A stretch of 15,297 nt of DNA from Patescibacteria group bacterium (lineage in GTDB: Bacteria > Patescibacteriota > Patescibacteriia > UBA2591 > UBA6264): assembly GCA_018896315.1 (NCBI GenBank), contig JAHIMV010000105.1, positions 1 through 15,297 on the forward strand, written 5' to 3'. This document shows positions 7,297 to 13,202 of the stretch, piece by piece. The notes under the pieces were generated by a model that saw only the letters and a program-made list of their open reading frames with translations, did no database searches and was not told the DNA's origin. The stretch's first letter is position 1. Each line of letters opens with the position of its first letter. Made by a program: the position numbers and the translations under genes.

Positions 7297-7905
7297 ATGC
7301 TTTATCCTCGCGAAATTCAAGATTTAGTTGATGAGTTTAGCCAGTTTCCCGGAATTGGGCCAAAGACCGCTCAGCGGTTCGTTTTTTATTTATTAAAAAG
7401 AAGTCCGGACACCATAGAAAGGATTAGTTGTCACTTAAGAAATATAAAAAATGTTCGTGCTTGTACTGTTTGCGGAAATTTTTCTGGTCAAAAAATTTGT
7501 CCAATTTGTCAAGATAAAAAAAGAGATCATTCAGTTATTATTATTGTTTCCCAACCTCAAGATTTAATGGCTATTGAAAAAATAGGTGACTATAAAGGAA
7601 TGTATTATGTTCTTGGTGGTTTAATTGATACTGTTCAAATGAGTGGACCTAAACAGATTAGGGCAAAAGAATCAATAGAAAGACTAAGAGACCCTCAGAT
7701 CAAAGAGGTTGTTTTTGCTCTTAGTTCGACAATTGAAGGGGAAGGAACAACTCTTTATTTAATTAATTTAATTAAGCAAGATCCTAAATTAATCCAGAGA
7801 CTGAAATTAACTAAGATTGCTCGTGGTTTGCCTTTAGGTAGTGAAATCGAATATGCTGATGAAATTACGTTAGGAGAGGCTTTAAAAACAAGAAAAATTC
7901 TTTAA
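7297..7905 (+). CDS. recR: Recombination mediator RecR
   Basis: The 202 aa match the usual RecR length. There is a helix-hairpin-helix at the N-terminus (FPGIGPKTAQRF, 17-28), a C4 zinc finger (C56, C59, C68, C71), a Toprim region (79-155, ending IEGEGTTLYL) and the C-terminal GLPLGSEIEYADE motif. RecR acts with RecO and/or RecF to load RecA on SSB-coated gaps. The Toprim glutamate found in E. coli RecR (VVESP) is Ser85 here (IIVSQP); RecR is not an active nuclease or topoisomerase, so the effect is unclear. It sits 11 nt after dnaB and 4 nt before the translin-like gene, which suggests one operon. Confidence 0.96.
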   Translation: MLYPREIQDLVDEFSQFPGIGPKTAQRFVFYLLKRSPDTIERISCHLRNIKNVRACTVCGNFSGQKICPICQDKKRDHSVIIIVSQPQDLMAIEKIGDYKGMYYVLGGLIDTVQMSGPKQIRAKESIERLRDPQIKEVVFALSSTIEGEGTTLYLINLIKQDPKLIQRLKLTKIARGLPLGSEIEYADEITLGEALKTRKIL

Positions 7906-7909
7906 GTTT

Positions 7910-8479
7910 ATGAAAGCAATATTTAAAAATTTGAAAAAAGAGTACGAATCTCACACTAAAAATCGTTATTTGATTATTAATGATTCTAATCAGGCCCTAC
8001 ATCAGGCTAAACAGGCTATTTTTGCCCTGCATAGAGATGAATTTTCTCAAGCTCAAAAACTTTTATTCCAAATAGAGAAAACTCTAATTGGTCTACAACC
8101 CAACTTAAAAAAGGTTCCGGATTTTAAATACACAGGGGCCTACAAAGCAGCTTTAGAAGAGTATTTAGAAGCAAAATTGTTTTACCAGGTTTTAAAATTT
8201 GAAAAGATGAAACCAATTAGTAAAATTAAAATAAATTTTGCTGATTATTTAGCCGCTAGTTGTGATTTGACGGGTGAGTTAGTCAGGAAAATTGTCCTTT
8301 TAGCTACAGAAGGAGATGTTAAAAGGGCCAGAGACTTAAAAGAGCTAATTGCTGAAATTGTTGGTGAATTAACTAAAATCAATCTGACTGGTTATTTGCG
8401 TCACAAATATGATGATGCTAAGCGTAATCTAAAAAAGGCAGAGGAAATTTTGTATGATTTAAAGATAAGAAAAGGATAA
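7910..8479 (+). CDS. Translin/Trax-like protein, probable RNase
   Basis: All-helical 189-aa protein. Its signature blocks are those of the translin superfamily: EEYLEAKLFY (83-92), DYLAASCDLTGELVR (112-126) and KYDDAKRNLKKAEEILYDL (166-184). Human TRAX uses two Glu (EYVE) and a DLTGE Asp/Glu pair for RNA cleavage. The equivalents here, E84, E87, D119 and E123, are all present, so a Trax-type Mg2+-dependent RNase is more likely than a catalytically dead translin. Residue matching is from memory of the human sequence. It begins 4 nt after recR, pointing to co-expression with replication and repair genes. Its TAA stop lies in the left border of the first copy of the AGAACCT repeat. Confidence 0.82.
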   Translation: MKAIFKNLKKEYESHTKNRYLIINDSNQALHQAKQAIFALHRDEFSQAQKLLFQIEKTLIGLQPNLKKVPDFKYTGAYKAALEEYLEAKLFYQVLKFEKMKPISKIKINFADYLAASCDLTGELVRKIVLLATEGDVKRARDLKELIAEIVGELTKINLTGYLRHKYDDAKRNLKKAEEILYDLKIRKG

Positions 8480-8533
8480 GAACCTACTCACTGCGTTCGC
8501 AGAACCTTGAAATTAAAAAACATTTTAATTATA
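8476..8533 (+). repeat. AGAACCT-flanked repeat element, copy 1
   Basis: Left border ATAAGAACCT (8476-8485), core of 15 nt containing CTGCG-TT-CGCAG, then AGAACCTTGAAATTAAA (8501-8517). The match to inverted copy 3 continues for 33 nt in all (8501-8533). The core is bounded by direct repeats of AGAACCT. The left border supplies the stop codon of the translin-like gene. Confidence 0.8.
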
Positions 8534-8535
8534 AA
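8507..8535 (+). promoter_or_regulatory. Promoter TTGAAA-N17-TATAAA within repeat copy 1
   Basis: TTGAAA (8507-8512) belongs to the repeat. TATAAA (8530-8535) follows after exactly 17 nt, each 5/6 to consensus. A start near 8542 would leave a leader of about 8 nt before ATG 8550. Confidence 0.6.
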
Positions 8536-8549
8536 AAGTTAAAAATTTT

Positions 8550-8765
8550 ATGGAAGAAATTAAACCAGGCAGGTATAAACATTTTAAAGGGGGAGTTTAT
8601 CAAGTACTTGGAATAGCTAAACAGAGCGAAACATTAGAAGAATTAGTGATTTATCAGAATCTTGAGAAAAAATGTTTATGGGCTCGACCAAAACATATTT
8701 TTTTGCAAAAAGTAATAGTGAATGGCAAAGAGGCACCGAGATTTAAATATATTGAAAAGAATTAA
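8550..8765 (+). CDS. DUF1653 domain protein
   Basis: A 71-aa protein that is almost entirely a DUF1653 domain. It starts with PGRYKHFKGGVYQVLGIA (6-23), the family's hallmark PGxYxHYKGxxYxVLG pattern, and ends with PRFKYIE. The fold is a small beta-barrel. The biochemical role is not established, though members often sit near nucleotide-metabolism or hydrolase genes, as here next to dCMP deaminase. ATG 8550 follows AAAAATTTT. The preceding 70 nt hold repeat copy 1 and a good promoter, so this gene probably starts a new transcript with the next one. Confidence 0.88.
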   Translation: MEEIKPGRYKHFKGGVYQVLGIAKQSETLEELVIYQNLEKKCLWARPKHIFLQKVIVNGKEAPRFKYIEKN

Positions 8766-8791
8766 ATAAATTATTAAAATAGTAAAAATAT

Positions 8792-9310
8792 ATGAATAGA
8801 AAAACTAAAGAAGAATATTATTTAAATTTAGCTAAAACGATCGGCCAGCGTTCTACTTGTTTTCGTAATAAATTAGGGGCTATTATTGTCAGAGATGAGC
8901 AGATCGTGGCTACTGGTTATATTGGAGCTCCCAGAAAGACAAAAGACTGCATTGAGCGTAATAATTGTTTAAGGAGAGAGTTAAACATCCCTCATGGCCA
9001 GCGTTATGAAATCTGTCGATCAGTCCACGCCGAACAGAACGCCATTATTAATGCTGCTCGAGCTGGAGTTAGTATTTTAGGAGGAGACATGTATCTTTCA
9101 GGAGCAACGGCCGAAGGAAAAAAATTAGACACATTTCCTTGTTTTATTTGCAAAAAAATGATTATTAATGCTGGACTAAAAAAATTTATTTGTACGACTA
9201 AAGATGGCGAAATTAAAATATTCTTAATTGAAGACTGGGTTAAACAATGGCAAGAAAATGATTTAGTAGATGATGAAGATCAATACGGTGTGGATCAAAA
9301 TAAGAAATAG
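8792..9310 (+). CDS. Deoxycytidylate (dCMP) deaminase family
   Basis: A 172-aa zinc-dependent deaminase. HAE (79-81) gives the zinc His and the catalytic Glu, and PCFIC (C117, C120) gives the two zinc Cys. This is the cytidine/deoxycytidylate deaminase signature. STCFRNKLGAIIV (21-33) and TGYIGAPR (41-48) are typical of dCMP deaminase (ComEB type) rather than of tRNA or free-cytidine deaminases. It would convert dCMP to dUMP, the substrate for thymidylate synthase. Extra Cys at 53, 59 and 75 may bind a second zinc. It starts 26 nt after DUF1653 and is probably co-transcribed. The acidic tail (160-164) has no assigned role. Confidence 0.93.
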   Translation: MNRKTKEEYYLNLAKTIGQRSTCFRNKLGAIIVRDEQIVATGYIGAPRKTKDCIERNNCLRRELNIPHGQRYEICRSVHAEQNAIINAARAGVSILGGDMYLSGATAEGKKLDTFPCFICKKMIINAGLKKFICTTKDGEIKIFLIEDWVKQWQENDLVDDEDQYGVDQNKK

Positions 9311-9334
9311 AATTTTAATACTTGTGTTCTATTA

Positions 9335-9363
9335 TTGACAAGTAGGCTAAATTACAGTATTAT
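9335..9363 (+). promoter_or_regulatory. Promoter TTGACA-N17-TATTAT giving a near-leaderless mRNA
   Basis: Consensus TTGACA (9335-9340) and TATTAT (9358-9363) are separated by 17 nt. The expected start, 6-8 nt after the -10, falls at 9370-9371, which is the A of the ATG at 9371. An overlapping TATAAT (9363-9368) is 22 nt from the -35 and less likely. Confidence 0.65.
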
Positions 9364-9370
9364 ATAATCT

Positions 9371-9820
9371 ATGGAAAATAATAACCAAATCAAAAATAAA
9401 AATCAGATGGAAGAAATTGTAGAAAAAATAAAGCCTAATTTTTGGCATTGGTATTTTCCGCGCAGGCCAATTGTCTTTTTAAGATTCCTCTTGTTTTGTT
9501 ATTTTATCCAGTGGTTTATTTGGAACATAATCACTTTTGTTAAAAAAGAAAATTTAGAAACTATTTTTTTCCTTCAAAAAACATGGGATGGATTTGGTGG
9601 AATTACTATGGTTTTTGGTCCAATTTTAGGAACCATATGTGTTTTAGTAACAATTTTACCTTTAATTATGATGTGGGTTTTTTATGCTATGAGCGTGAGT
9701 AAGTGGGAAATTAAAGACCCAGCTTTAAGAATTTGGGCTGGGATTGGTATTATTATTTCGCCTTTTTTTTCCACTTTATTTTTTATGTTTTTATCCCTGA
9801 TTTTAGGGGTAGTGTATTAA
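9371..9820 (+). CDS. Membrane protein of unknown function, three TM segments
   Basis: I do not recognise a family. The 149-aa protein has a polar N-terminal tail (1-30), then hydrophobic segments at about 33-57, 80-107 and 120-147. A basic, aromatic stretch (WHWYFPRRP, 25-33) stands just before the first segment, which suggests a cytoplasmic N-terminus. It has its own strong promoter. A small one-TM protein follows 10 nt downstream and the pair may act together. No signal peptidase site is evident. Confidence 0.8.
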   Translation: MENNNQIKNKNQMEEIVEKIKPNFWHWYFPRRPIVFLRFLLFCYFIQWFIWNIITFVKKENLETIFFLQKTWDGFGGITMVFGPILGTICVLVTILPLIMMWVFYAMSVSKWEIKDPALRIWAGIGIIISPFFSTLFFMFLSLILGVVY

Positions 9821-9830
9821 TTTTAAATTT

Positions 9831-9992
9831 ATGTTAAAAAGAATTTTTATTATCATTATTTTTTTAATTATCGTTTTTACTATTTGGTTTTTTATTTATA
9901 CTCGTCCAGCAACAGCGCCAATAAACGAGAAAGAGGGATTTTTAGAGATAGGAGAGACTATTAATTTTTTGTCAGGAATTAGAAAAATATAA
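9831..9992 (+). CDS. Small one-TM membrane protein, 53 aa
   Basis: An ATG at 9831 opens a 53-codon frame ending in TAA at 9990-9992. The product starts MLKR, has one very hydrophobic helix (residues 5-23, rich in Ile and Phe), then a short polar tail with TRPATAPINEKEGF. Basic residues before the helix and the polar tail after it suggest a type II-like or uncleaved signal-anchor topology. It starts 10 nt after the three-TM gene and is followed by a terminator, so it is probably the last gene of that transcript. Function unknown. Confidence 0.65.
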   Translation: MLKRIFIIIIFLIIVFTIWFFIYTRPATAPINEKEGFLEIGETINFLSGIRKI

Positions 9993-10054
9993 TTTTTTTT
10001 CAGAAATAATTTAAGATTGCCTCTAATAAAAAATAATATTATTCACAATAAAAG

Positions 10055-10076
10055 AAGCTCTTAATAAGGGCTTTTT
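10055..10076 (+). terminator. Rho-independent terminator after the 53-aa gene
   Basis: AAGCTCTT (10055-10062) pairs with AAGGGCTT (10066-10073) around AAT, 8 bp with one G-U pair, followed by TTT and further T-rich sequence (10082-10087). Confidence 0.7.
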
Positions 10077-10089
10077 AGATATTTTTTAT

Positions 10090-10118
10090 TTGAATTTGAT
10101 GTCAAACTGTGTTAAAAT
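10090..10118 (+). promoter_or_regulatory. Promoter TTGAAT-N17-TGT-TAAAAT, leaderless start for DUF167
   Basis: TTGAAT (10090-10095) is 17 nt from TAAAAT (10113-10118), which also has a TGn extension (10110-10112). The expected start at about 10125 coincides with ATG 10126. Confidence 0.55.
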
Positions 10119-10125
10119 AATATCT

Positions 10126-10347
10126 ATGTTAATTAATGTAAGGGTTTTTCCTGATTCAAAGCAAGAAAAAATTATTAAAAAAACAGAGAATAGTTTTGAA
10201 ATTAAAGTAAAAGAAAAATCTGTTCAAGGACAGGCCAATCAAGCTGTAATTAATGTTTTATCTTTGTATTTTAATATTCCCAATAAAAAAATTAAATTAG
10301 TTAAAGGATTTAGACAAAGGAATAAAGTGTTTAAAATATCGATTTAA
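10126..10347 (+). CDS. DUF167 (YggU-like) protein
   Basis: A 73-aa protein. I chose ATG 10126 rather than the in-frame ATG at 10090, because the family begins with the beta-strand seen here (LINVRVFPDSKQEKI) and a promoter ends just before 10126. The family motif GQANQAVI (35-42, for the usual GKAN) and the closing G.RQRNKVFKI are present. DUF167 proteins are small alpha/beta proteins whose cellular role is unknown. The gene stands alone between a terminator and the third repeat copy. Confidence 0.87.
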   Translation: MLINVRVFPDSKQEKIIKKTENSFEIKVKEKSVQGQANQAVINVLSLYFNIPNKKIKLVKGFRQRNKVFKISI

Positions 10348-10362
10348 CTTATTTTAGAATTT

Positions 10363-10371
10363 TGGTATAAT
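10363..10371 (+). promoter_or_regulatory. Extended -10 (TGGTATAAT) upstream of the phosphorylase gene
   Basis: TGG-TATAAT (10363-10371) overlaps the end of inverted repeat copy 3. There is only a weak -35 (TTTAAC, 10343-10348). A start near 10378 would put the whole GC-rich repeat core in the 5' leader of the gene at 10491. Confidence 0.4.
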
Positions 10372-10466
10372 TAAAATGTTTTTTAATTTCAAGGTTCTCG
10401 ACGAGCGACTTGTCCGTTTGCCCGCCTCTGGCAGGCCTCTGGCGGAAAGCGAGGAGAGGTTCTTAT
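10366..10466 (-). repeat. AGAACCT-flanked repeat element, copy 3 (inverted, GC-rich core)
   Basis: On the minus strand it has the same borders as copy 1: ATAAGAACCT (10466-10457) and AGAACCTTGAAATTAAA (10398-10382). The match to copy 1 runs 33 nt (10398-10366). The 58-nt core (10399-10456) is about two-thirds G+C and includes GCCTCTGGC twice, separated by AG, within CCGCC...GGCGG. This contrasts strongly with the A+T-rich surroundings. Confidence 0.8.
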
Positions 10467-10490
10467 AATAATATTTTAATAAACATCGAC

Positions 10491-11207
10491 ATGGAAAATA
10501 AGAATAAAATTGGCATTATCGGCGGTGGAAATTTATATCATCTTGGGTTTTTAGATAAGGAAAAAATAAAAAGTATAAATACGCCTTATGGCGAGGTTTT
10601 TTATTTTTTACTAAAAAATACTCCTTTAATTTTAAGACATGGATTAAAAAGAAATATTCCTCCTCATAAGATTAATTACATGGCTAATATTTATGCGTTT
10701 AAAGATCTGGGTGTAAAAAATATTTATGCGTTTAATTCAGTGGGGTCTTTAAAAAAAAGGTTTAAGCCAGGAATTTTTTTGATTCCCGACGATTATATTA
10801 ATTTTGACGTTATGAGTTTTTGCGAGCAAAAATGTAAATATATTGTTCCTGGTCTTTCTTTAGAAATAAGAAATAGGTTTATAAGTATTTGTCAAAATTT
10901 GGATTTAAAATTTCAGAGAAAGGGAATTTATTTTCAAACCAAAGGACCAAGGTTTGAAACAAAAGCGGAAATTAATTTAATCAAGAATTATGCAGATGTT
11001 GTTGGGATGACCATGGCCAAAGAAGCCACTCTTGCTAAAGAAATAGGTTTGGAATATGCCACACTTTGTTCTCTTGATAATTATGCGCACGGAATAATAA
11101 AACAGCCTCTAACCCAGGAAATGGTAGAACAGAATGAAAAAAAAATAAATATAAAAGTTAAAAAAATAGTTCAAGAAATTATAAAGATAGCGACACCAAT
11201 ACACTAA
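10491..11207 (+). CDS. Nucleoside phosphorylase, MTAP/MTIP family
   Basis: I place the start at ATG 10491 (238 aa). The longer frame from 10410 would translate the repeat element. The N-terminal KIGIIGGGNLYHLG (6-19) resembles the MTAP phosphate loop but has Gly where MTAP has its phosphate Thr. RH (49-50), NSVGSL (82-87), YFQTKGPRFETKAE (147-160) and GMTMAKEA (172-179) are MTAP/PNP landmarks. Human MTAP recognises adenine with two Asp (TDYD). Here the segment is LDNYAH, so the first Asp (D196) is kept and the second is Tyr198. With an MTA deaminase next door, a 6-oxopurine substrate such as methylthioinosine is plausible. The family is secure, the substrate inferred. Confidence 0.85.
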   Translation: MENKNKIGIIGGGNLYHLGFLDKEKIKSINTPYGEVFYFLLKNTPLILRHGLKRNIPPHKINYMANIYAFKDLGVKNIYAFNSVGSLKKRFKPGIFLIPDDYINFDVMSFCEQKCKYIVPGLSLEIRNRFISICQNLDLKFQRKGIYFQTKGPRFETKAEINLIKNYADVVGMTMAKEATLAKEIGLEYATLCSLDNYAHGIIKQPLTQEMVEQNEKKINIKVKKIVQEIIKIATPIH

Positions 11208-11208
11208 T

Positions 11209-11273
11209 TCACGCGAATGACACGAATAAATATTCGTGTGGGCGCATTCGTGTAATGTTTGCCGCATGCAAAC
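11209..11273. repeat. Palindromes between phosphorylase and deaminase genes
   Basis: CACGAATA-AA-TATTCGTG (11221-11238) is a perfect 8-bp hairpin flanked by further ATTCGTG/CACGAAT-like pieces. GTTTGC-CGCAT-GCAAAC (11257-11273) is a second hairpin. There is no U tract. It looks like a dispersed palindromic repeat rather than a terminator. Confidence 0.65.
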
Positions 11274-11292
11274 TTTGTGCTATTTGAGTGCT

Positions 11293-12540
11293 ATGAGCCT
11301 TTTAATTAAAAATGTAATTTTAAAAGGAATAAGAAAAGATATTTATGTTAATAGCGGCAAGATTGAAAAAATATCTTCACGAATAAATAAAAAAGCCAAT
11401 CAAAGAATTGACTGCAAAGGAGAGAAAGCGGTTTTGCCTGGGTTGATTAATGGACATACTCATGCGGGAATGATTCTTTTAAGAGGAGTGGGAGACGATA
11501 TACCCTTAAAAGATTGGTTAGAGAAAAAAATTTGGCCGTTAGAAAAAAATTTAACAGCTGATGATGTTTATTGGGGGACAAAATTAGCTTGTTTAGAAAT
11601 GATTAGAACAGGAACAACCTGTTTTAATGACATGTATTGGTTTAATAAGGCTTCTGTGCAAGCAATTAAAGAAATGGGCATTCGGAGCGTAGTGGGATTA
11701 GTTCTTTTAGATTTTGATTCTAAAGGAACCAAAGAAAATTTAGAGAAGTTTTGGAGAATTTTTCAAAAAAGAAAATTTAAAACAATAAGTTTTTCTATAG
11801 CCCCTCATGCTATTTATACAGTTAGTCAAGAAAATTTAATTTGGGCTAAAAATTTTGCCCAGAAAAATAATTTAATTTTACATCTTCATTTATCAGAAAC
11901 AGAAAAAGAAGTTAAAGATTGTTTAAAAAAATATAAACTTAGGCCAGTCGAATATTTAGATAAAATAGGTTTTTTAAATGAGAATTGCGTCCTTGCCCAT
12001 GCGATTTGGTTATCAGACAAGGAAATAAACATTTTGGCTAAAAGAAAATGTACAGTTGTTTATAATCCCTGTTCTAATATGAAGTTATCCTCTGGTATTT
12101 TTCCTTATGAGAAATTGAAGAGAGCTAAAATTAATATTTGCCTTGGAACAGATGGACCAGCTTCTAATAACAATTTAGATTTATTTGAAGAAATGAAAAC
12201 AGGAGCGCTTTTACAAAAGGTTAATGCTATGAATCCAGTTATTGCTTCTGCTGCAGAGATGTTTAATACAGTAACAAAAAATGCTGCTAAAGCTTTAAAT
12301 ATAAAAATTGGTCAAATTAAACAGGGGGATTTAGCAGATTTAATTTTAATTGACTTAAATCATATATCGTTAATACCAGGACATAATTTAATTTCTGATT
12401 TAGTTTATTCTTGTTCCGGGGACTGTGTTTCTGACGTGATTTGTCATGGTAAAATTATAATGAGAGAGAAAAAAGTGAGAGGAGAAAAAGAAATTCTTGT
12501 CCAAGCAAAGAAAAGAGCCAAGAAATTATTAAATAGATAA
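11293..12540 (+). CDS. mtaD: 5-methylthioadenosine/S-adenosylhomocysteine deaminase
   Basis: A 415-aa amidohydrolase when started at ATG 11293. The in-frame ATG at 11236 would add 19 residues translated from the palindromic repeat, so I rejected it. Metal and catalytic residues of the MtaD/TrzN group are visible: HTH (H55, H57), WPLE (E84), PHAIYT (H172), HLHLSE (H199, E202), AHAIWL (H236) and GTDGPAS (D287). NPCSNMKLSSG (258-268) is also typical of the group. The enzyme deaminates MTA and SAH to the inosine forms with release of ammonia. Beside the MTAP-like phosphorylase it would give MTA to MTI, then hypoxanthine plus methylthioribose-1-phosphate. Cytosolic. Related chlorohydrolases and guanine deaminases share the fold, so substrate is inferred. 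Confidence 0.9.
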   Translation: MSLLIKNVILKGIRKDIYVNSGKIEKISSRINKKANQRIDCKGEKAVLPGLINGHTHAGMILLRGVGDDIPLKDWLEKKIWPLEKNLTADDVYWGTKLACLEMIRTGTTCFNDMYWFNKASVQAIKEMGIRSVVGLVLLDFDSKGTKENLEKFWRIFQKRKFKTISFSIAPHAIYTVSQENLIWAKNFAQKNNLILHLHLSETEKEVKDCLKKYKLRPVEYLDKIGFLNENCVLAHAIWLSDKEINILAKRKCTVVYNPCSNMKLSSGIFPYEKLKRAKINICLGTDGPASNNNLDLFEEMKTGALLQKVNAMNPVIASAAEMFNTVTKNAAKALNIKIGQIKQGDLADLILIDLNHISLIPGHNLISDLVYSCSGDCVSDVICHGKIIMREKKVRGEKEILVQAKKRAKKLLNR

Positions 12541-12553
12541 AAGATTTTTAATT

Positions 12554-12754
12554 ATGGAGTGTCAAAAAGAAAAAAATCTAAAAAGTTGCCCTTGTACTTA
12601 TCCTGGATGCGAAAAAAAGGGAATTTGTTGTGAGTGTTTAAGACATCATCTACAAAAAGATGAGTTACCAGGTTGTTGCTTTTCTTCTGAAGCAGAAGCA
12701 AGTTATGATCGTTCAATAAAAAAGTTTATTGAAGATCATAAAAAAAGTTATTAA
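12554..12754 (+). CDS. Cys-rich DUF6485 protein
   Basis: A 66-aa protein with nine Cys (3, 12, 14, 19, 25, 26, 28, 41, 42) and an HH pair (31-32). The motif CPCTYPGCEKKGICCECLRH (12-31) followed by LPGCCF is that of DUF6485, a small probable zinc-binding family with no assigned function. It starts 13 nt after the deaminase, so they are probably co-transcribed, though no functional link is evident. Start ATG 12554 after TTTTTAATT. Confidence 0.85.
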   Translation: MECQKEKNLKSCPCTYPGCEKKGICCECLRHHLQKDELPGCCFSSEAEASYDRSIKKFIEDHKKSY

Positions 12755-12814
12755 CAGGTTGATGCATTTATTTTTCTGAAAATAAGATTATAATAAATAT
12801 ATAAATAGAGTTAT

Positions 12815-12823
12815 TGTTATAAA
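12815..12823 (+). promoter_or_regulatory. Extended -10 (TGTTATAAA) ahead of the lysine-rich gene
   Basis: TGT-TATAAA (12815-12823) would start transcription near 12830, about 52 nt before ATG 12882. No good -35 is seen. Another TATAAT is at 12789-12794. Confidence 0.35.
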
Positions 12824-12881
12824 ATTTTTGTAATAAATAATTTCTGAAAGGTCGCGATTTAATTTAGTAAATAAAAAAATT

Positions 12882-13019
12882 ATGGCCAAGAAAAAAGTCA
12901 TTAAAAAGAAAAAAGTTGCTAAGAAAATGCCTGCCAAGAAAAAAGTCGTTAAAAAAAGAAAACCTGCCAAGAAAAAAGTCGTTGCAAAAAGAAAACCAGC
13001 AAAAAAAAGAAAAAAATAA
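12882..13019 (+). CDS. Lysine-rich histone-H1-like basic protein, 45 aa
   Basis: The short frame ATG 12882 to TAA 13019 encodes a 45-residue protein of essentially Lys, Arg, Ala, Val and Pro, with no acidic or aromatic residue. A unit of the form PAKKKVV(K/A)KRK occurs at 17-26 and 28-38, with a partial PAKKRK at the end. Such tails occur in bacterial H1-like proteins (Chlamydia Hc1/Hc2, AlgP C-terminus) and bind DNA or RNA non-specifically. It would be a minimal nucleoid or RNA-binding protein. The repeats also exist at DNA level, so low-complexity expansion shaped it. It has its own upstream gap with a candidate promoter. Opposite-strand and other-frame readings here are shadows. Confidence 0.7.
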   Translation: MAKKKVIKKKKVAKKMPAKKKVVKKRKPAKKKVVAKRKPAKKRKK

Positions 13020-13059
13020 GAAAATCAGTTTGGAATTAAAGAATAGTTATTTAGGAACA

Positions 13060-13076
13060 GAGGTTAACCTCCGGAG
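13060..13076. repeat. Two overlapping perfect palindromes
   Basis: GAGGTTAACCTC (13060-13071) and CTCCGGAG (13069-13076) overlap by three bases. They lie in the 163-nt gap between the lysine-rich gene and DUF192. They could be an operator-like site or part of a repeat. Nothing else shows a function. Confidence 0.5.
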
Positions 13077-13121
13077 ATTTGTTTCTCTCAATTTTAGACT
13101 GGCACTTTTTAGAAAGTATGA

Positions 13122-13202
13122 ACCCCGTTAGAAATTCTATATAATTTAGAATTTCTAATGGAAGTTTGTTTAATAAGAATCTATGAACATTTCTAACGGG
13201 GT
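13122..13202 (+). promoter_or_regulatory. Alternative inverted repeats overlapping the DUF192 start
   Basis: ACCCCGTTAGAAAT (13122-13135) is a perfect 14-nt reverse complement of 13189-13202, which lies within the first codons of the DUF192 frame. The same left segment also takes part in a perfect 12-bp hairpin with 13147-13158 (stem 13128-13139, loop TATAATT). The two pairings exclude each other. TATAAT (13140-13145) in the loop is also a consensus -10 without a -35. It may be a leader switch or only a dispersed palindromic repeat. Confidence 0.55.

Noticed and set aside
7555..7560. RecR as pseudogene because the Toprim Glu is replaced by Ser85
   Set aside because: The protein is full length with zinc finger and all other motifs, and RecR does not use Toprim catalysis.
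10376..10468. 30-codon plus-strand frame starting where an extended -10 would start transcription
   Set aside because: It reads straight through repeat copy 3. A leader peptide is possible but nothing besides the open frame supports it.
10410..10490. N-terminal extension of the phosphorylase
   Set aside because: The extra 27 residues are translated repeat core; the family's first strand begins right after ATG 10491.
11236..11292. N-terminal extension of the deaminase
   Set aside because: It translates a palindromic repeat; the amidohydrolase start (LLIKNVIL) follows ATG 11293.
12788..13131. Minus-strand 60-codon and plus-strand 71-codon frames around the lysine-rich gene
   Set aside because: They are shadows of the A-rich KKK codons of the 45-aa gene in other frames or strand.
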